A DNA stretch of 7,822 nucleotides from Bacteroidales bacterium UBA3382 (GTDB lineage Bacteria; Bacteroidota; Bacteroidia; Bacteroidales; UBA932): positions 8,573 to 16,394 of the forward strand of contig DEPW01000047.1 of assembly GCA_002358965.1 (NCBI GenBank). The letters are read 5' to 3'. Every line of letters begins with the position of its first letter. Within the stretch, counting starts at the first letter, position 1. The notes under the pieces are model-generated. The model saw only the letters and a program-made list of their open reading frames with translations. It did not search any database and was not told where the DNA came from. The translations under genes were made by a program, and so were the position numbers. This document shows, piece after piece, positions 1-6,136 of the stretch.

Positions 1-339
1 CCGAGCCGTTTCATCCGTGAAATCGATCCGGCGTATATTTCGAATCCCGGAGTCCCGACCGCCTCCCGTACAGTATCTTCCGCTTCCGGACGATCCCTGC
101 GGAACATCCCCGGCCGCTCTGCTTCGGAAAGCGGGTCTGGCGGCCGCACGGAGGCTTTTGTTCCCGATCCCGTATCCGCTCTGTCCGCCGGCCAGCGCGT
201 CGAACACAGCCGTTTCGGTTATGGGGACATTGTCAGTCTCGACGGTTCGGGAGGCGATGCCAAGGCTGTCGTAAGGTTTGACCATTTCGGTGAAAAGACC
301 CTGCTTCTCAAATTCGCAAAATTGCGTATCGTGCGTTGA
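1..339 (+). CDS. uvrD: UvrD/PcrA-type DNA helicase, C-terminal end (5' truncated by window edge)
   Basis: Only the last 112 codons are visible; the frame is open from base 1 to a TGA at 337-339. It begins with PSRFIREIDPAYI, which matches the PSRF(L/I).EIP segment that closes the motor core of superfamily 1A helicases of the UvrD/PcrA group. A Ser/Gly/Arg-rich linker of about 55 residues follows. Then comes a small C-terminal domain (visible residues 69-112) with the pattern G-x-x-V-x-H-x-x-F-G-x-G-x-I/V and a VRFDHFGEKTLLLKFAKLRIV strand set, the Tudor-like fold found at the end of PcrA/UvrD, which in the family contacts RNA polymerase. Family role: ATP-driven 3'-5' unwinding in nucleotide-excision repair, mismatch repair and clearing of stalled RNA polymerase. 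None of the ATPase motifs lie in this window, so activity cannot be judged. UvrD and PcrA cannot be told apart from the tail; the symbol is the generic one. Confidence 0.88.
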   Translation, partial: PSRFIREIDPAYISNPGVPTASRTVSSASGRSLRNIPGRSASESGSGGRTEAFVPDPVSALSAGQRVEHSRFGYGDIVSLDGSGGDAKAVVRFDHFGEKTLLLKFAKLRIVR

Positions 340-345
340 ATGCGG

Positions 346-362
346 GCCGTGAAGACGGCTTT
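346..362 (+). terminator. Weak candidate terminator after uvrD
   Basis: Six bases past the uvrD stop, GCCGT (346-350) can pair with ACGGC (355-359) around a GAAG loop, followed by only three T residues (360-362). The stem is short and the T tract poor, so this is at best a weak intrinsic terminator. The longer hairpin at 476-511 is a better stop signal for read-through from uvrD. The rest of 340-417 shows only 4-5 bp chance hairpins and no gene. Confidence 0.22.
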
Positions 363-417
363 GCGTCCTGTCTGCCGGAGGGATGCTCCTGGAACATCCG
401 CCACATTTCGGCGCAGA

Positions 418-425
418 TATTTTTG
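418..425 (+). promoter_or_regulatory. Upstream -7 box (TATTTTTG), candidate distal promoter P1 of the lipoprotein gene
   Basis: TATTTTTG fits the Bacteroidota -7 consensus TAnnTTTG exactly. No TTTG -33 element is visible at the usual distance. A T-rich tract (431-449) follows. If used, the start site would be near 432, and the transcript would carry the whole hairpin at 476-511 ahead of the lipoprotein start codon, unlike a transcript from the nearer box. A chance match is possible because the region is T-rich. Confidence 0.33.
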
Positions 426-454
426 ACATGTCCTTTTTTATGTTTTTTTGACGG

Positions 455-482
455 TTTGTGGCGAATGGAATGCGTATTTTTG
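455..482 (+). promoter_or_regulatory. Proximal promoter P2 of the lipoprotein gene (-33 TTTG, -7 TATTTTTG)
   Basis: TTTG at 455-458 and TATTTTTG at 475-482 match the Bacteroidota sigma-ABfr promoter (TTTG, about 17-23 bp, TAnnTTTG), though the 16-bp spacer is slightly short. An alternative TTTG at 447-450 gives 24 bp. The expected start site is about 489-491, roughly 30 bases before the ATG at 521. This supports ATG 521 over the in-frame GTG at 458, which lies upstream of the predicted start site. The -7 box forms most of one arm of the inverted repeat described separately. Confidence 0.6.
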
Positions 483-520
483 CCGGGCAGTGCGGTCTGT
501 CCGGCAAAAATTGTTTTTCT
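476..520 (+). terminator. Inverted repeat overlapping the -7 box: candidate terminator/attenuator or operator
   Basis: Bases 476-490 pair with 497-511 over 15 consecutive positions (one G-U at 487/500) around a 6-base loop, TGCGGT. The core is GC-rich (482-490 with 497-505) and the outer part is five T-A pairs. The T-rich TTGTTTTTCT (511-520) follows directly, so RNA arriving from uvrD or from the distal -7 box could form a terminator-like hairpin. RNA started at the proximal promoter begins inside the hairpin, lacks the 5' arm and should escape. As double-stranded DNA the same palindrome could be a repressor site over the promoter. The repeat is seen directly; its function is inferred. Confidence 0.45.
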
Positions 521-1588
521 ATGAGACAGTCATTTTTGTTTGTAATCGCGTTTGCATGCCTTGTTGCGGCATCGTGTACGCAAGAGCGTGCCCCGGAAGG
601 GTACGCGACCCTGTATCTGGAGTTCGGGGAGATATTCGAACCTGAAACAAAGGCGGAGACGCTGGTCCTTCCCGACACCAATGATTTCATACTTTACCTG
701 ACGGATGCGAAAGGAGAGTATGTCTATTCGGGACTTTACGGAGACAAGCCGGAGAAATTCGACCTTGCCCCCGGCAGTTATACCGCAAAAGTGATATCGA
801 GGGAGTTCAACATCCCGGCATTCGATGCCCCGCAGTTCGGAGACGAAGTGTGCTTCATGCTCGAACCTGACGAGGAGGTAGCCGTGCGGTTCGGATGCAG
901 CCAGCTGAATTCCGGCGTAAGGCTCGTCATAAGCAGCGGTTTCATAGAGGATTATGACGGAGGCGTGATTTTCCTTACATCGGCGGACGGCAGGCTGATG
1001 TATTCTTACAATGAAAAGAGGATAGCTTATTTCAATCCAGGGGCGGTGTCGTTGAAATTCCTTTATGACGGTGTCGAAAATATCTTGTTTACCAAGATCC
1101 TGGATCCGCGCGAGATACTCACGGTCAATCTTGGGAGCGGAGGCGGCGCGGACAGCACCGATGTATCCGGAATAAGCATCGCCGTCGATACTTCCCGGGT
1201 GTGGAGCGAGTTCGATTATTGTTTCGGGGGCGACAAAGGCTCAAGTGCCGATGATGCCCTGTCCGTAGACGAGGCCAGAGGCCGTTCCGGTGAAGAGGAT
1301 TTGTGGGTTTACGGCTATGTAGTGGGCGGTGACCTGACCTCTTCCGGCATTTCGTTCGCTCCGCCTTTCCGGAGTTATACCAATATCGCCATAGCGGCTT
1401 CGAGGAGTATCAGGGACCGGGACGAATGCATGTCGGTATCGCTTCCTGTCGGTGAAATAAGGGATGCCCTGAACCTTGTGGACAATCCGGATATTCATGG
1501 AAAGAGGGTCTTCCTGAAAGGCAATATAGTAAGCTCGTATTTCGGTCTTGTCGGGATAAAAGATGTGACCGAATATGAAATCAGGTAA
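521..1588 (+). CDS. DUF4493-DUF6359 outer-surface/periplasmic lipoprotein, function unknown
   Basis: A 355-residue lipoprotein. Residues 1-19 form a type II signal peptide: a short basic start (MRQ), a hydrophobic stretch (5-17) and a lipobox ending VAAS-C, with the lipidated Cys at 19. The -3 residue is Ala rather than the usual Leu/Val, which is tolerated in this phylum. Residues about 26-203 resemble DUF4493, a beta-rich family of Bacteroidota surface lipoproteins; recognisable parts are DFILYL, the LAPGSYTAKV strand and YFNPGAVSLKF. After a Gly-rich linker (205-209), residues about 243-348 resemble DUF6359, an OB-like domain, with DLWVYGYVVGG, TNIAIAAS, LPVGEIRDALNLVDNP and GKRVFLKGNI. 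No enzymatic motif is visible. ATG 521 was chosen over GTG 458 because the signal peptide starts there and it lies downstream of the proximal promoter. No Shine-Dalgarno precedes it. It sits between helicase and cell-division genes with promoters on both sides, so it probably forms its own unit. Domain names are from memory of family patterns. Confidence 0.82.
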   Translation: MRQSFLFVIAFACLVAASCTQERAPEGYATLYLEFGEIFEPETKAETLVLPDTNDFILYLTDAKGEYVYSGLYGDKPEKFDLAPGSYTAKVISREFNIPAFDAPQFGDEVCFMLEPDEEVAVRFGCSQLNSGVRLVISSGFIEDYDGGVIFLTSADGRLMYSYNEKRIAYFNPGAVSLKFLYDGVENILFTKILDPREILTVNLGSGGGADSTDVSGISIAVDTSRVWSEFDYCFGGDKGSSADDALSVDEARGRSGEEDLWVYGYVVGGDLTSSGISFAPPFRSYTNIAIAASRSIRDRDECMSVSLPVGEIRDALNLVDNPDIHGKRVFLKGNIVSSYFGLVGIKDVTEYEIR

Positions 1589-1590
1589 AA
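1577..1590 (+). repeat. 14-bp exact direct repeat, copy 1 (copy 2 at 2362-2375)
   Basis: GAAATCAGGTAAAA occurs at the 3' end of the lipoprotein gene (spanning its TAA) and again at 2362-2375 inside the first codons of ftsK, read in a different frame. The two copies flank DUF4290. By a rough estimate a 14-base repeat is mildly unexpected in a window this size but could be chance. Confidence 0.3.
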
Positions 1591-1628
1591 TTGGAAGTGC
1601 TTCTAAAGGTGATGTCCGGATTTTTTCC

Positions 1629-1636
1629 TAAATTTG
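1629..1636 (+). promoter_or_regulatory. -7 box (TAAATTTG) of the DUF4290-ftsK-lolA-like unit
   Basis: TAAATTTG matches TAnnTTTG exactly and lies 18 bases before the ATG at 1655. No clear TTTG -33 element lies 17-23 bp upstream, where the sequence around 1601-1612 is AT-rich. The expected start site is near 1643. This excludes the TTG at 1634 as start codon, because that codon is part of the -7 box, and gives a leader of about 12-18 bases. No terminator for the preceding lipoprotein gene is visible between 1589 and 1628. Confidence 0.5.
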
Positions 1637-1654
1637 CGAAATGTATTAACGGAA

Positions 1655-2353
1655 ATGGATATGGACGAGAGCAAGGATTTGAATTTCACCGAAAAGGATG
1701 TACTGAAAGACTACAATACGCAGAGGGAGAAACTGGTCATGCCCGAGCATGGCAGGCATGTGCAGAAAATGATAGAGCACGCGGTGTCTATCGAAGATCC
1801 GGAAAAGAGGAAGGAGCAGTTGCAATGTATCGTGGATGTGATGCGTTCGCTCGAAGGCCATAACAAGGAAAATGCCGAAGCTGTCCAGAAGCTCTGGGAT
1901 CATGTCCAGGTAATATCCGGTTACAGGCTTAAGGACGGCGATGCTCCGTGCCGGCTGCCTCGGGAAGAGTCCGAAGAGATGAAACCGAAGCCTATCGTCA
2001 GGAATACCACGCCTATTGTCGCCACGCATTACGGTCGGAATATCGAAAGCATGATAGATGTCATAGCAAACAGGCCGGACGATGAGGCGAAGGTGTCGAT
2101 GATAAGGTCTTTGGCCATATATATGAGGCAACAGTACCTTATATGGAACAAGGACAGCGTTGCGGACGAGACCATATTCAAGGACATCGAACAGATGTCG
2201 GGCGGACGGATCAAGGTCCCGGAGGACATGGTGCTGACAAAGATCGCTTCGGATGCCAATTTCTCAAGGCCAGGCCTTAATCCGGTGGTGAAAAGGAAGA
2301 ATCAGAATCCCAAGAAGAACAAATCCCAGCAGGCAAAACGAAGGAACGGTTGA
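1655..2353 (+). CDS. DUF4290 family protein, function unknown, with two-fold internal repeat
   Basis: A soluble, mainly helical protein of 232 residues with no signal peptide or membrane segment. The family hallmark YNTQREKLVMPEHGRHVQKMI (residues 20-40) identifies DUF4290, known from Bacteroidota and without assigned function. The protein contains an internal duplication: residues 31-93 and 125-187 align over 63 positions without a gap. Both copies have GR at position 3-4, MI at 9-10, MR at 33-34 and SG.R.K at 58-63 (13 identities plus many conservative pairs). An acidic/Pro linker (101-124) separates them. The C-terminal tail (212-232) is strongly basic, rich in Lys/Arg/Asn/Gln, which suggests contact with nucleic acid or another acidic partner; that is inference. 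ATG 1655 fits the -7 box; ATG 1661 is an equal alternative. The stop is followed by ftsK after 3 bp in the same frame, so the two are almost certainly co-transcribed. As I recall, other Bacteroidales keep this gene next to murA; here it is next to ftsK. Confidence 0.85.
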   Translation: MDMDESKDLNFTEKDVLKDYNTQREKLVMPEHGRHVQKMIEHAVSIEDPEKRKEQLQCIVDVMRSLEGHNKENAEAVQKLWDHVQVISGYRLKDGDAPCRLPREESEEMKPKPIVRNTTPIVATHYGRNIESMIDVIANRPDDEAKVSMIRSLAIYMRQQYLIWNKDSVADETIFKDIEQMSGGRIKVPEDMVLTKIASDANFSRPGLNPVVKRKNQNPKKNKSQQAKRRNG

Positions 2354-2356
2354 CAA

Positions 2357-4822
2357 ATGGCGAAATCAGGTAAAAAGAAGGCTCCGGCGAAGAAGAAGCA
2401 GACTCCGGCGCGTACGGCTCCGAGGCTTACCGCACGGCATTGGAGGATCATACGCAATGTTACCGGCATCCTCCTGGCCCTGCTTGCAATATATACTTTG
2501 GGCGCGATCGTGTCGTATATTTTCACATGGTCGTCAGACCAGAGTCTTGTAAGTCAGGCGGCCGAAGGGGTCGCGAAGAACAGCGGCGGCCGGTTTGGCT
2601 TCCGTTGGGCCAAACTGCTTGTCACCGACATGTTCGGAATAGGGGCCTTTGCCATTGTGGCGATATTCGGAGCGGCCGCCTTGCGTTGCCTTAAACGGAA
2701 GGTGAGGTTTTTCAGGATATTGTTCGTGGCGTTTTTCGGCGCAGTGCTGCTTTCGCTGATTTCATCCGCCATTGCAGGATTTTTCGGCAACCAGACCATC
2801 TTCGGGCAGGGCATAGGCGGAGCTTACGGTACGGCAATGATTCATGAAATGAACACCCTGATGGGGCCGGTAGGCACTGTGGCCGTCATTGTCGCGGCCG
2901 TAGTGCTGTTCCTGGTATTTTCCAGCAGCAAGTTCGCGACATGGATTTCTTCCTTGGGGGAAAAGCAAGGGAACGCCAGGACAAAAGACATTGAGGACGG
3001 AAAGGCGCTGCCGGCTAATCCCGAAGCGGATTCGTCCGACGGTGACGACTCCGCGGATGTCGACGGCATGCCGGATGAGGATGATGAGGATGACGGGGAA
3101 GACAACCGTTGTGATGACGGCCGGGCAAATGAAGAAGTCGAGCAGCGGCAGGATGCTCCCGACTGCGAGGATGGGGATGACGGTATCGGAGACAGTCTTG
3201 ATCTTAAGGAGCAGGAAGATGACGAAGATAGTGGCCGGGGCTTGGACGGAGGGGATGAAGGCATAGTGAAAGTAGAGGAAATAAATATCCAGACAGGCGA
3301 CAATGTGCCCGAAGGCAGCGTGTCTGAAAGGTACGATCCCCGTCTGGACTTGCCTGACTACAAGTTTCCGGGACTCGAGTTGCTGGATGATTACAGTGAC
3401 CAGTGGTATGACATTCCGCCTTCGGAGTTGCAGAGGAACAATATGAAGATCACTGCTGCTTTGGCCGAATACAAGATTCAGATCCAGAGCATTTCCGCAA
3501 GAAAGGGCCCTACGGTGACGCTGTATGAGATAGTGCCTGCCCCTGGGACGAAGATAGCCCAGATCAAGAGGGTGGAAGAGGATATAGCCCGTTCGATAGG
3601 GGTTACTGGTGTCCGCGTGGTTACATTGCTGAATACCATAGGTATCGAGGTGCCGAACGACAAGCCGAGCATCGTGCCTATGAAGTCTTTGCTGAATGAT
3701 CCCGAATTCAGGAACAACCACTACGAACTGCCTGTTGCGATGGGATATACCATATCGCAGAAAGTGCTCGCTTTCGACTTGGCAAAGACCCCCCATCTTC
3801 TTGTAGCCGGTACTACCGGTACGGGTAAGTCGGTGGGACTTAATGTGATACTGACATCGTTGCTATATTCGAAGCATCCGTCCGAGCTGAAGCTGGTGCT
3901 TATCGACCCGAAAAGGGTGGAGCTTTCGATATACGACCGTATAAAGAACCATTTCCTCGCTTCGGTTCCTGACGAGCAGAAGCCCATAATCACCGATACC
4001 TCCAATGTCGTGAAGACTCTGAAGTCTCTGTGTACGGAGATGGAGTCGCGGTACGAGTTGTTGGAAAAGGCCAGGGAGAGGAACATAAAGGATTACAACG
4101 AACGCTTCCTTGACAGGCGGCTGAATCCGAATAACGGGCATAAATTCCTGCCTTACATAGTAGTCGTCATAGACGAGTTCGCGGACTTCCTGTATACGGC
4201 AGGCAAGGAAGTCGAGGAGCCGATATCCCGTCTGGCTGCAAAGGCGAGGGCGGTAGGCATACATCTGATCATCGCCACGCAGAGGCCTTCGGCCGATGTC
4301 GTAACAGGCATCATCAAGGCCAATTTCCCTTCGAGGATAGCCTTTAAAGTGTCTTCGAGCAGCAATTCCATGATAGTGCTTGATGAGACCGGCGCGAACA
4401 AGCTCATAGGGCGCGGCGACATGCTGGTAATGTTGCCGGGCAAGGACATCTGCAGGGCGCAGTGTGCTTTTGTCGATACGGTCGAGCTGGAGAGGGTCGT
4501 GAATTTCATTGGGGATCAACGAGGATATCTGTCGCAGTATTATCTGCCGGAATGCGAGGACGAAGCCGATACGGTGGAGGCCGTAGACCTCGGCAAGAGG
4601 GATGTGCTGTTCGATGAAGCCGCAAGGATCATCGTAGCCAGTCAGCAGGGATCGACTTCTCTTCTGCAAAGGAAGATGGAAATAGGTTATGCCCGGGCAG
4701 GCAGGATAATGGATCAGCTGGAGGCTGCCGGGATTGTCGGTCCGAGCGAGGGCTCCAAGGCGAGGAAAGTGATGGTGATGGATTTCGATCAGCTGGATGA
4801 TCTGCTAAGGAGTCTCAATTAG
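2357..4822 (+). CDS. ftsK: DNA translocase FtsK/SpoIIIE
   Basis: An 821-residue, essentially complete FtsK. It is a septum-anchored, ATP-driven double-stranded DNA pump that clears and aligns the chromosome termini at division and activates XerCD in the families studied. Order of parts: Lys-rich cytoplasmic tail (3-15); four membrane spans (about 34-56, 88-111, 117-142, 170-190); an acidic linker (about 211-310, 43 Asp/Glu in 100 residues against 7 Lys/Arg); the alpha-beta motor (about 350-725) with Walker A GTTGTGKS (485-492), an IDPKR motif (516-520), Walker B IVVVIDEFAD (601-610, D606/E607), the ATQRPS box (640-645) and the GRGDMLVM segment (685-692); then the gamma winged-helix domain (about 748-810) with IIVASQQGSTSLLQRKMEIG (758-777), which reads orientation sequences in the DNA. 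Walker A has Thr where SpoIIIE/FtsK often has Ser, a conservative change. The length suits the short-linker FtsK of Bacteroidota. The start at 2357 fits the basic tail and tight junction with DUF4290. The LolA-like gene follows. Confidence 0.97.
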   Translation: MAKSGKKKAPAKKKQTPARTAPRLTARHWRIIRNVTGILLALLAIYTLGAIVSYIFTWSSDQSLVSQAAEGVAKNSGGRFGFRWAKLLVTDMFGIGAFAIVAIFGAAALRCLKRKVRFFRILFVAFFGAVLLSLISSAIAGFFGNQTIFGQGIGGAYGTAMIHEMNTLMGPVGTVAVIVAAVVLFLVFSSSKFATWISSLGEKQGNARTKDIEDGKALPANPEADSSDGDDSADVDGMPDEDDEDDGEDNRCDDGRANEEVEQRQDAPDCEDGDDGIGDSLDLKEQEDDEDSGRGLDGGDEGIVKVEEINIQTGDNVPEGSVSERYDPRLDLPDYKFPGLELLDDYSDQWYDIPPSELQRNNMKITAALAEYKIQIQSISARKGPTVTLYEIVPAPGTKIAQIKRVEEDIARSIGVTGVRVVTLLNTIGIEVPNDKPSIVPMKSLLNDPEFRNNHYELPVAMGYTISQKVLAFDLAKTPHLLVAGTTGTGKSVGLNVILTSLLYSKHPSELKLVLIDPKRVELSIYDRIKNHFLASVPDEQKPIITDTSNVVKTLKSLCTEMESRYELLEKARERNIKDYNERFLDRRLNPNNGHKFLPYIVVVIDEFADFLYTAGKEVEEPISRLAAKARAVGIHLIIATQRPSADVVTGIIKANFPSRIAFKVSSSSNSMIVLDETGANKLIGRGDMLVMLPGKDICRAQCAFVDTVELERVVNFIGDQRGYLSQYYLPECEDEADTVEAVDLGKRDVLFDEAARIIVASQQGSTSLLQRKMEIGYARAGRIMDQLEAAGIVGPSEGSKARKVMVMDFDQLDDLLRSLN

Positions 4823-4854
4823 CAAGCATGTTGAATTTGAATGTGTGATGTGTT

Positions 4855-5538
4855 ATGTGCAGGCAGTCGTCATTTTTGATACTCATGTCTTTAGTGCTGC
4901 TTTTCCCGTCTTTCGGGGCCGAGGCGGCGGGAACGCCTTTCGATACTTTCGTTTCGCATGTTTCCGGCCTGAAAGAGGATGCGCACGGAAGGATCAAGGC
5001 TCGCGGAACGATGGTCATCGAAGAAGGAAAATATTCGGGGAGTTCGCAGTTCGAGCTTGAAACAGCAGCCGGCGGTTACAGGGCCGTCTGCGGAGATAAT
5101 GAGATACTGAGCGACGGAAACTTCAATTATCTGGTGGACAATCGTTCCAAGGAAGTCACCGTCGCGGATTCGGATACCGGGAGCCGTTCCGTGATTTCGA
5201 ATCCGTTGTCTGTCCTGTTTGCGTTGCCGGCCGGCTTCAGCGTGTCGAAGCAGGGCTGGGTGACGGAAGGGAATGCGAAGGCTTATGTGGTGGAACTCGT
5301 CCCGTTGAACATGGAAGATATGGGGTTGGAGTCGCTTAAATTGCATATTGCCCAAGACGGAAATTCCTTGACGGCTCTTGAATTTGTCGTGTCGCAAGGA
5401 GGGACGGACACGGATGTGTCGGTCCGGTTGGAACATTTCGTTTTTTCGCATGAAGGCGGTTCTGCATCCTTCACGCCCGATCTGAAGGCGTTGGAGGATG
5501 CCGGATATTTCATCAATGATTTGAGAAGTGGCTTTTGA
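4855..5538 (+). CDS. LolA-like periplasmic lipoprotein carrier
   Basis: A 227-residue exported protein. Residues 1-24 form a type I signal peptide: CRQ start, hydrophobic 7-19, and likely cleavage after AEA at 24. Although Cys is residue 2, there is no lipobox. The mature part has the LolA pattern: an N-terminal helix (FDTFVSHVSGLK, 29-40), then antiparallel strands beginning RIKARGTMVIEEGKYSGSSQFE (46-67), the DGNFNYLVDNRSKEVTVAD turn (87-105), a SNPLSVLFAL helix (115-124), and C-terminal strands LKLHIAQDGNSLTALEFVVS and VSVRLEHFVF. LolA carries lipoproteins from the LolCDE complex across the periplasm to the outer membrane. The Bacteroidota copy next to ftsK is a divergent LolA-like protein, so the exact cargo is inferred. 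It starts 32 bp after ftsK with no clear promoter between, so it is probably in that operon. Its last 26 bp overlap the NUDIX gene on the other strand. No Shine-Dalgarno is seen. Confidence 0.82.
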   Translation: MCRQSSFLILMSLVLLFPSFGAEAAGTPFDTFVSHVSGLKEDAHGRIKARGTMVIEEGKYSGSSQFELETAAGGYRAVCGDNEILSDGNFNYLVDNRSKEVTVADSDTGSRSVISNPLSVLFALPAGFSVSKQGWVTEGNAKAYVVELVPLNMEDMGLESLKLHIAQDGNSLTALEFVVSQGGTDTDVSVRLEHFVFSHEGGSASFTPDLKALEDAGYFINDLRSGF

Positions 5539-6136
5539 ACACTTCCACGATTGACGGGTAGGTGTCCGACAGGAATTCAGGCAATGCGCTCCTTGCTATC
5601 CATGCCGCCTTGGTGATGTCTTCTTCGTCCTGCGGCGTCAGCTCGACCGGCGCGGTGTAGCGCATGTGGTACCAGTATGTGTGTTTCATGATGAGATCTC
5701 CCTGTCCTTTCCAGCGGTAGCAGTGATGGGTGACGCAGATGAGGTTTCCCGGGATTATTTCTTTCAGGCCTGTCTCTTCGCGGACTTCCCTCAGGGCGGT
5801 GGACTTCCTCCTTTCACCCTTTTCCCGTTTTCCTTTCGGGAGATCCCACAGTCCGTTGCGGTATATCATCAGGAAGTCGTTGCGCCTGTTTTCGACCAGT
5901 CCGCCTCCGGCCTCTATCTCGGAGAAGCAGCGGCACAGCCTTTTGAAGAGTCTTTCCGGATTGTCCGCAGGAATGTAAAGCTTGCCGATGCCCCGTCCGG
6001 TTTCGAACAGACTGACGAGCCGTTCCAGATTCCCGGCATTGTTCAATCGCAGGACTACGGCATTCGAATCTTCGTAGTAACCGTCGTTTTCGCCGCAAAT
6101 GTTGATGGATCTCTTTTCAAAATATATCCTGTACAT
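5513..6136 (-). CDS. NUDIX hydrolase, substrate unknown
   Basis: A 207-residue cytoplasmic protein with a complete Nudix box at residues 102-124: G102-x5-E108-x7-R116-E117-V-x-E120-E121-x-G123-L, with all metal-binding Glu present. Nudix enzymes hydrolyse nucleoside diphosphates linked to another group (dNTPs, sugar nucleotides, dinucleoside polyphosphates, cofactors); nothing here fixes the substrate. The WDLPKGK lead-in (97-103) is typical of housecleaning members. The N-terminal 80 residues are a separate small region without a motif I recognise. ATG 6136 was chosen over TTG 6160 because related proteins begin MY.I.F as here, and because the TTG codon overlaps the -7 box on this strand. 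The gene is divergent from pyrE, which would fit a nucleotide-related role. Its 3' end overlaps the LolA-like gene by 26 bp. Confidence 0.88.
   Translation of the reverse strand: MYRIYFEKRSINICGENDGYYEDSNAVVLRLNNAGNLERLVSLFETGRGIGKLYIPADNPERLFKRLCRCFSEIEAGGGLVENRRNDFLMIYRNGLWDLPKGKREKGERRKSTALREVREETGLKEIIPGNLICVTHHCYRWKGQGDLIMKHTYWYHMRYTAPVELTPQDEEDITKAAWIARSALPEFLSDTYPSIVEVFKSHFSNH

Noticed and set aside
17..274. 85-codon plus-strand open frame at the left edge
   Set aside because: It overlaps the UvrD tail in another frame; the UvrD frame carries the conserved PSRF and Tudor-like segments.
458..520. Extended start of the lipoprotein at GTG 458
   Set aside because: It would lie inside the proximal promoter and add 21 residues before a complete lipoprotein signal peptide that begins at 521.
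1646..2131. 161-codon open frame on the minus strand inside DUF4290
   Set aside because: Antisense shadow of a conserved protein; no domain, no start signal, no promoter.
2762..3796. Long open frame on the minus strand (344 codons) antisense to ftsK
   Set aside because: It lies wholly inside ftsK, which has full domain conservation; the translation has no recognisable domain, and the openness follows from the ftsK codon pattern. The same applies to 3863-4669 (-), 2842-3303 (-), which is Ser/Pro-rich because it mirrors the acidic linker, and 4153-4509 (-).
4823..4854. Possible -7 box near 4832-4839 (TGAATTTG) before the LolA-like gene
   Set aside because: It differs from TAnnTTTG at the second base, has no -33 element, and the short gap fits co-transcription with ftsK.
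529..4875. Similar gene starts of the lipoprotein (521) and LolA-like gene (4855), sharing GTCATTTTTG and an RQS..FL signal-peptide start
   Set aside because: A 10-base match within hydrophobic signal-peptide codons is expected by chance; the mature proteins are unrelated.
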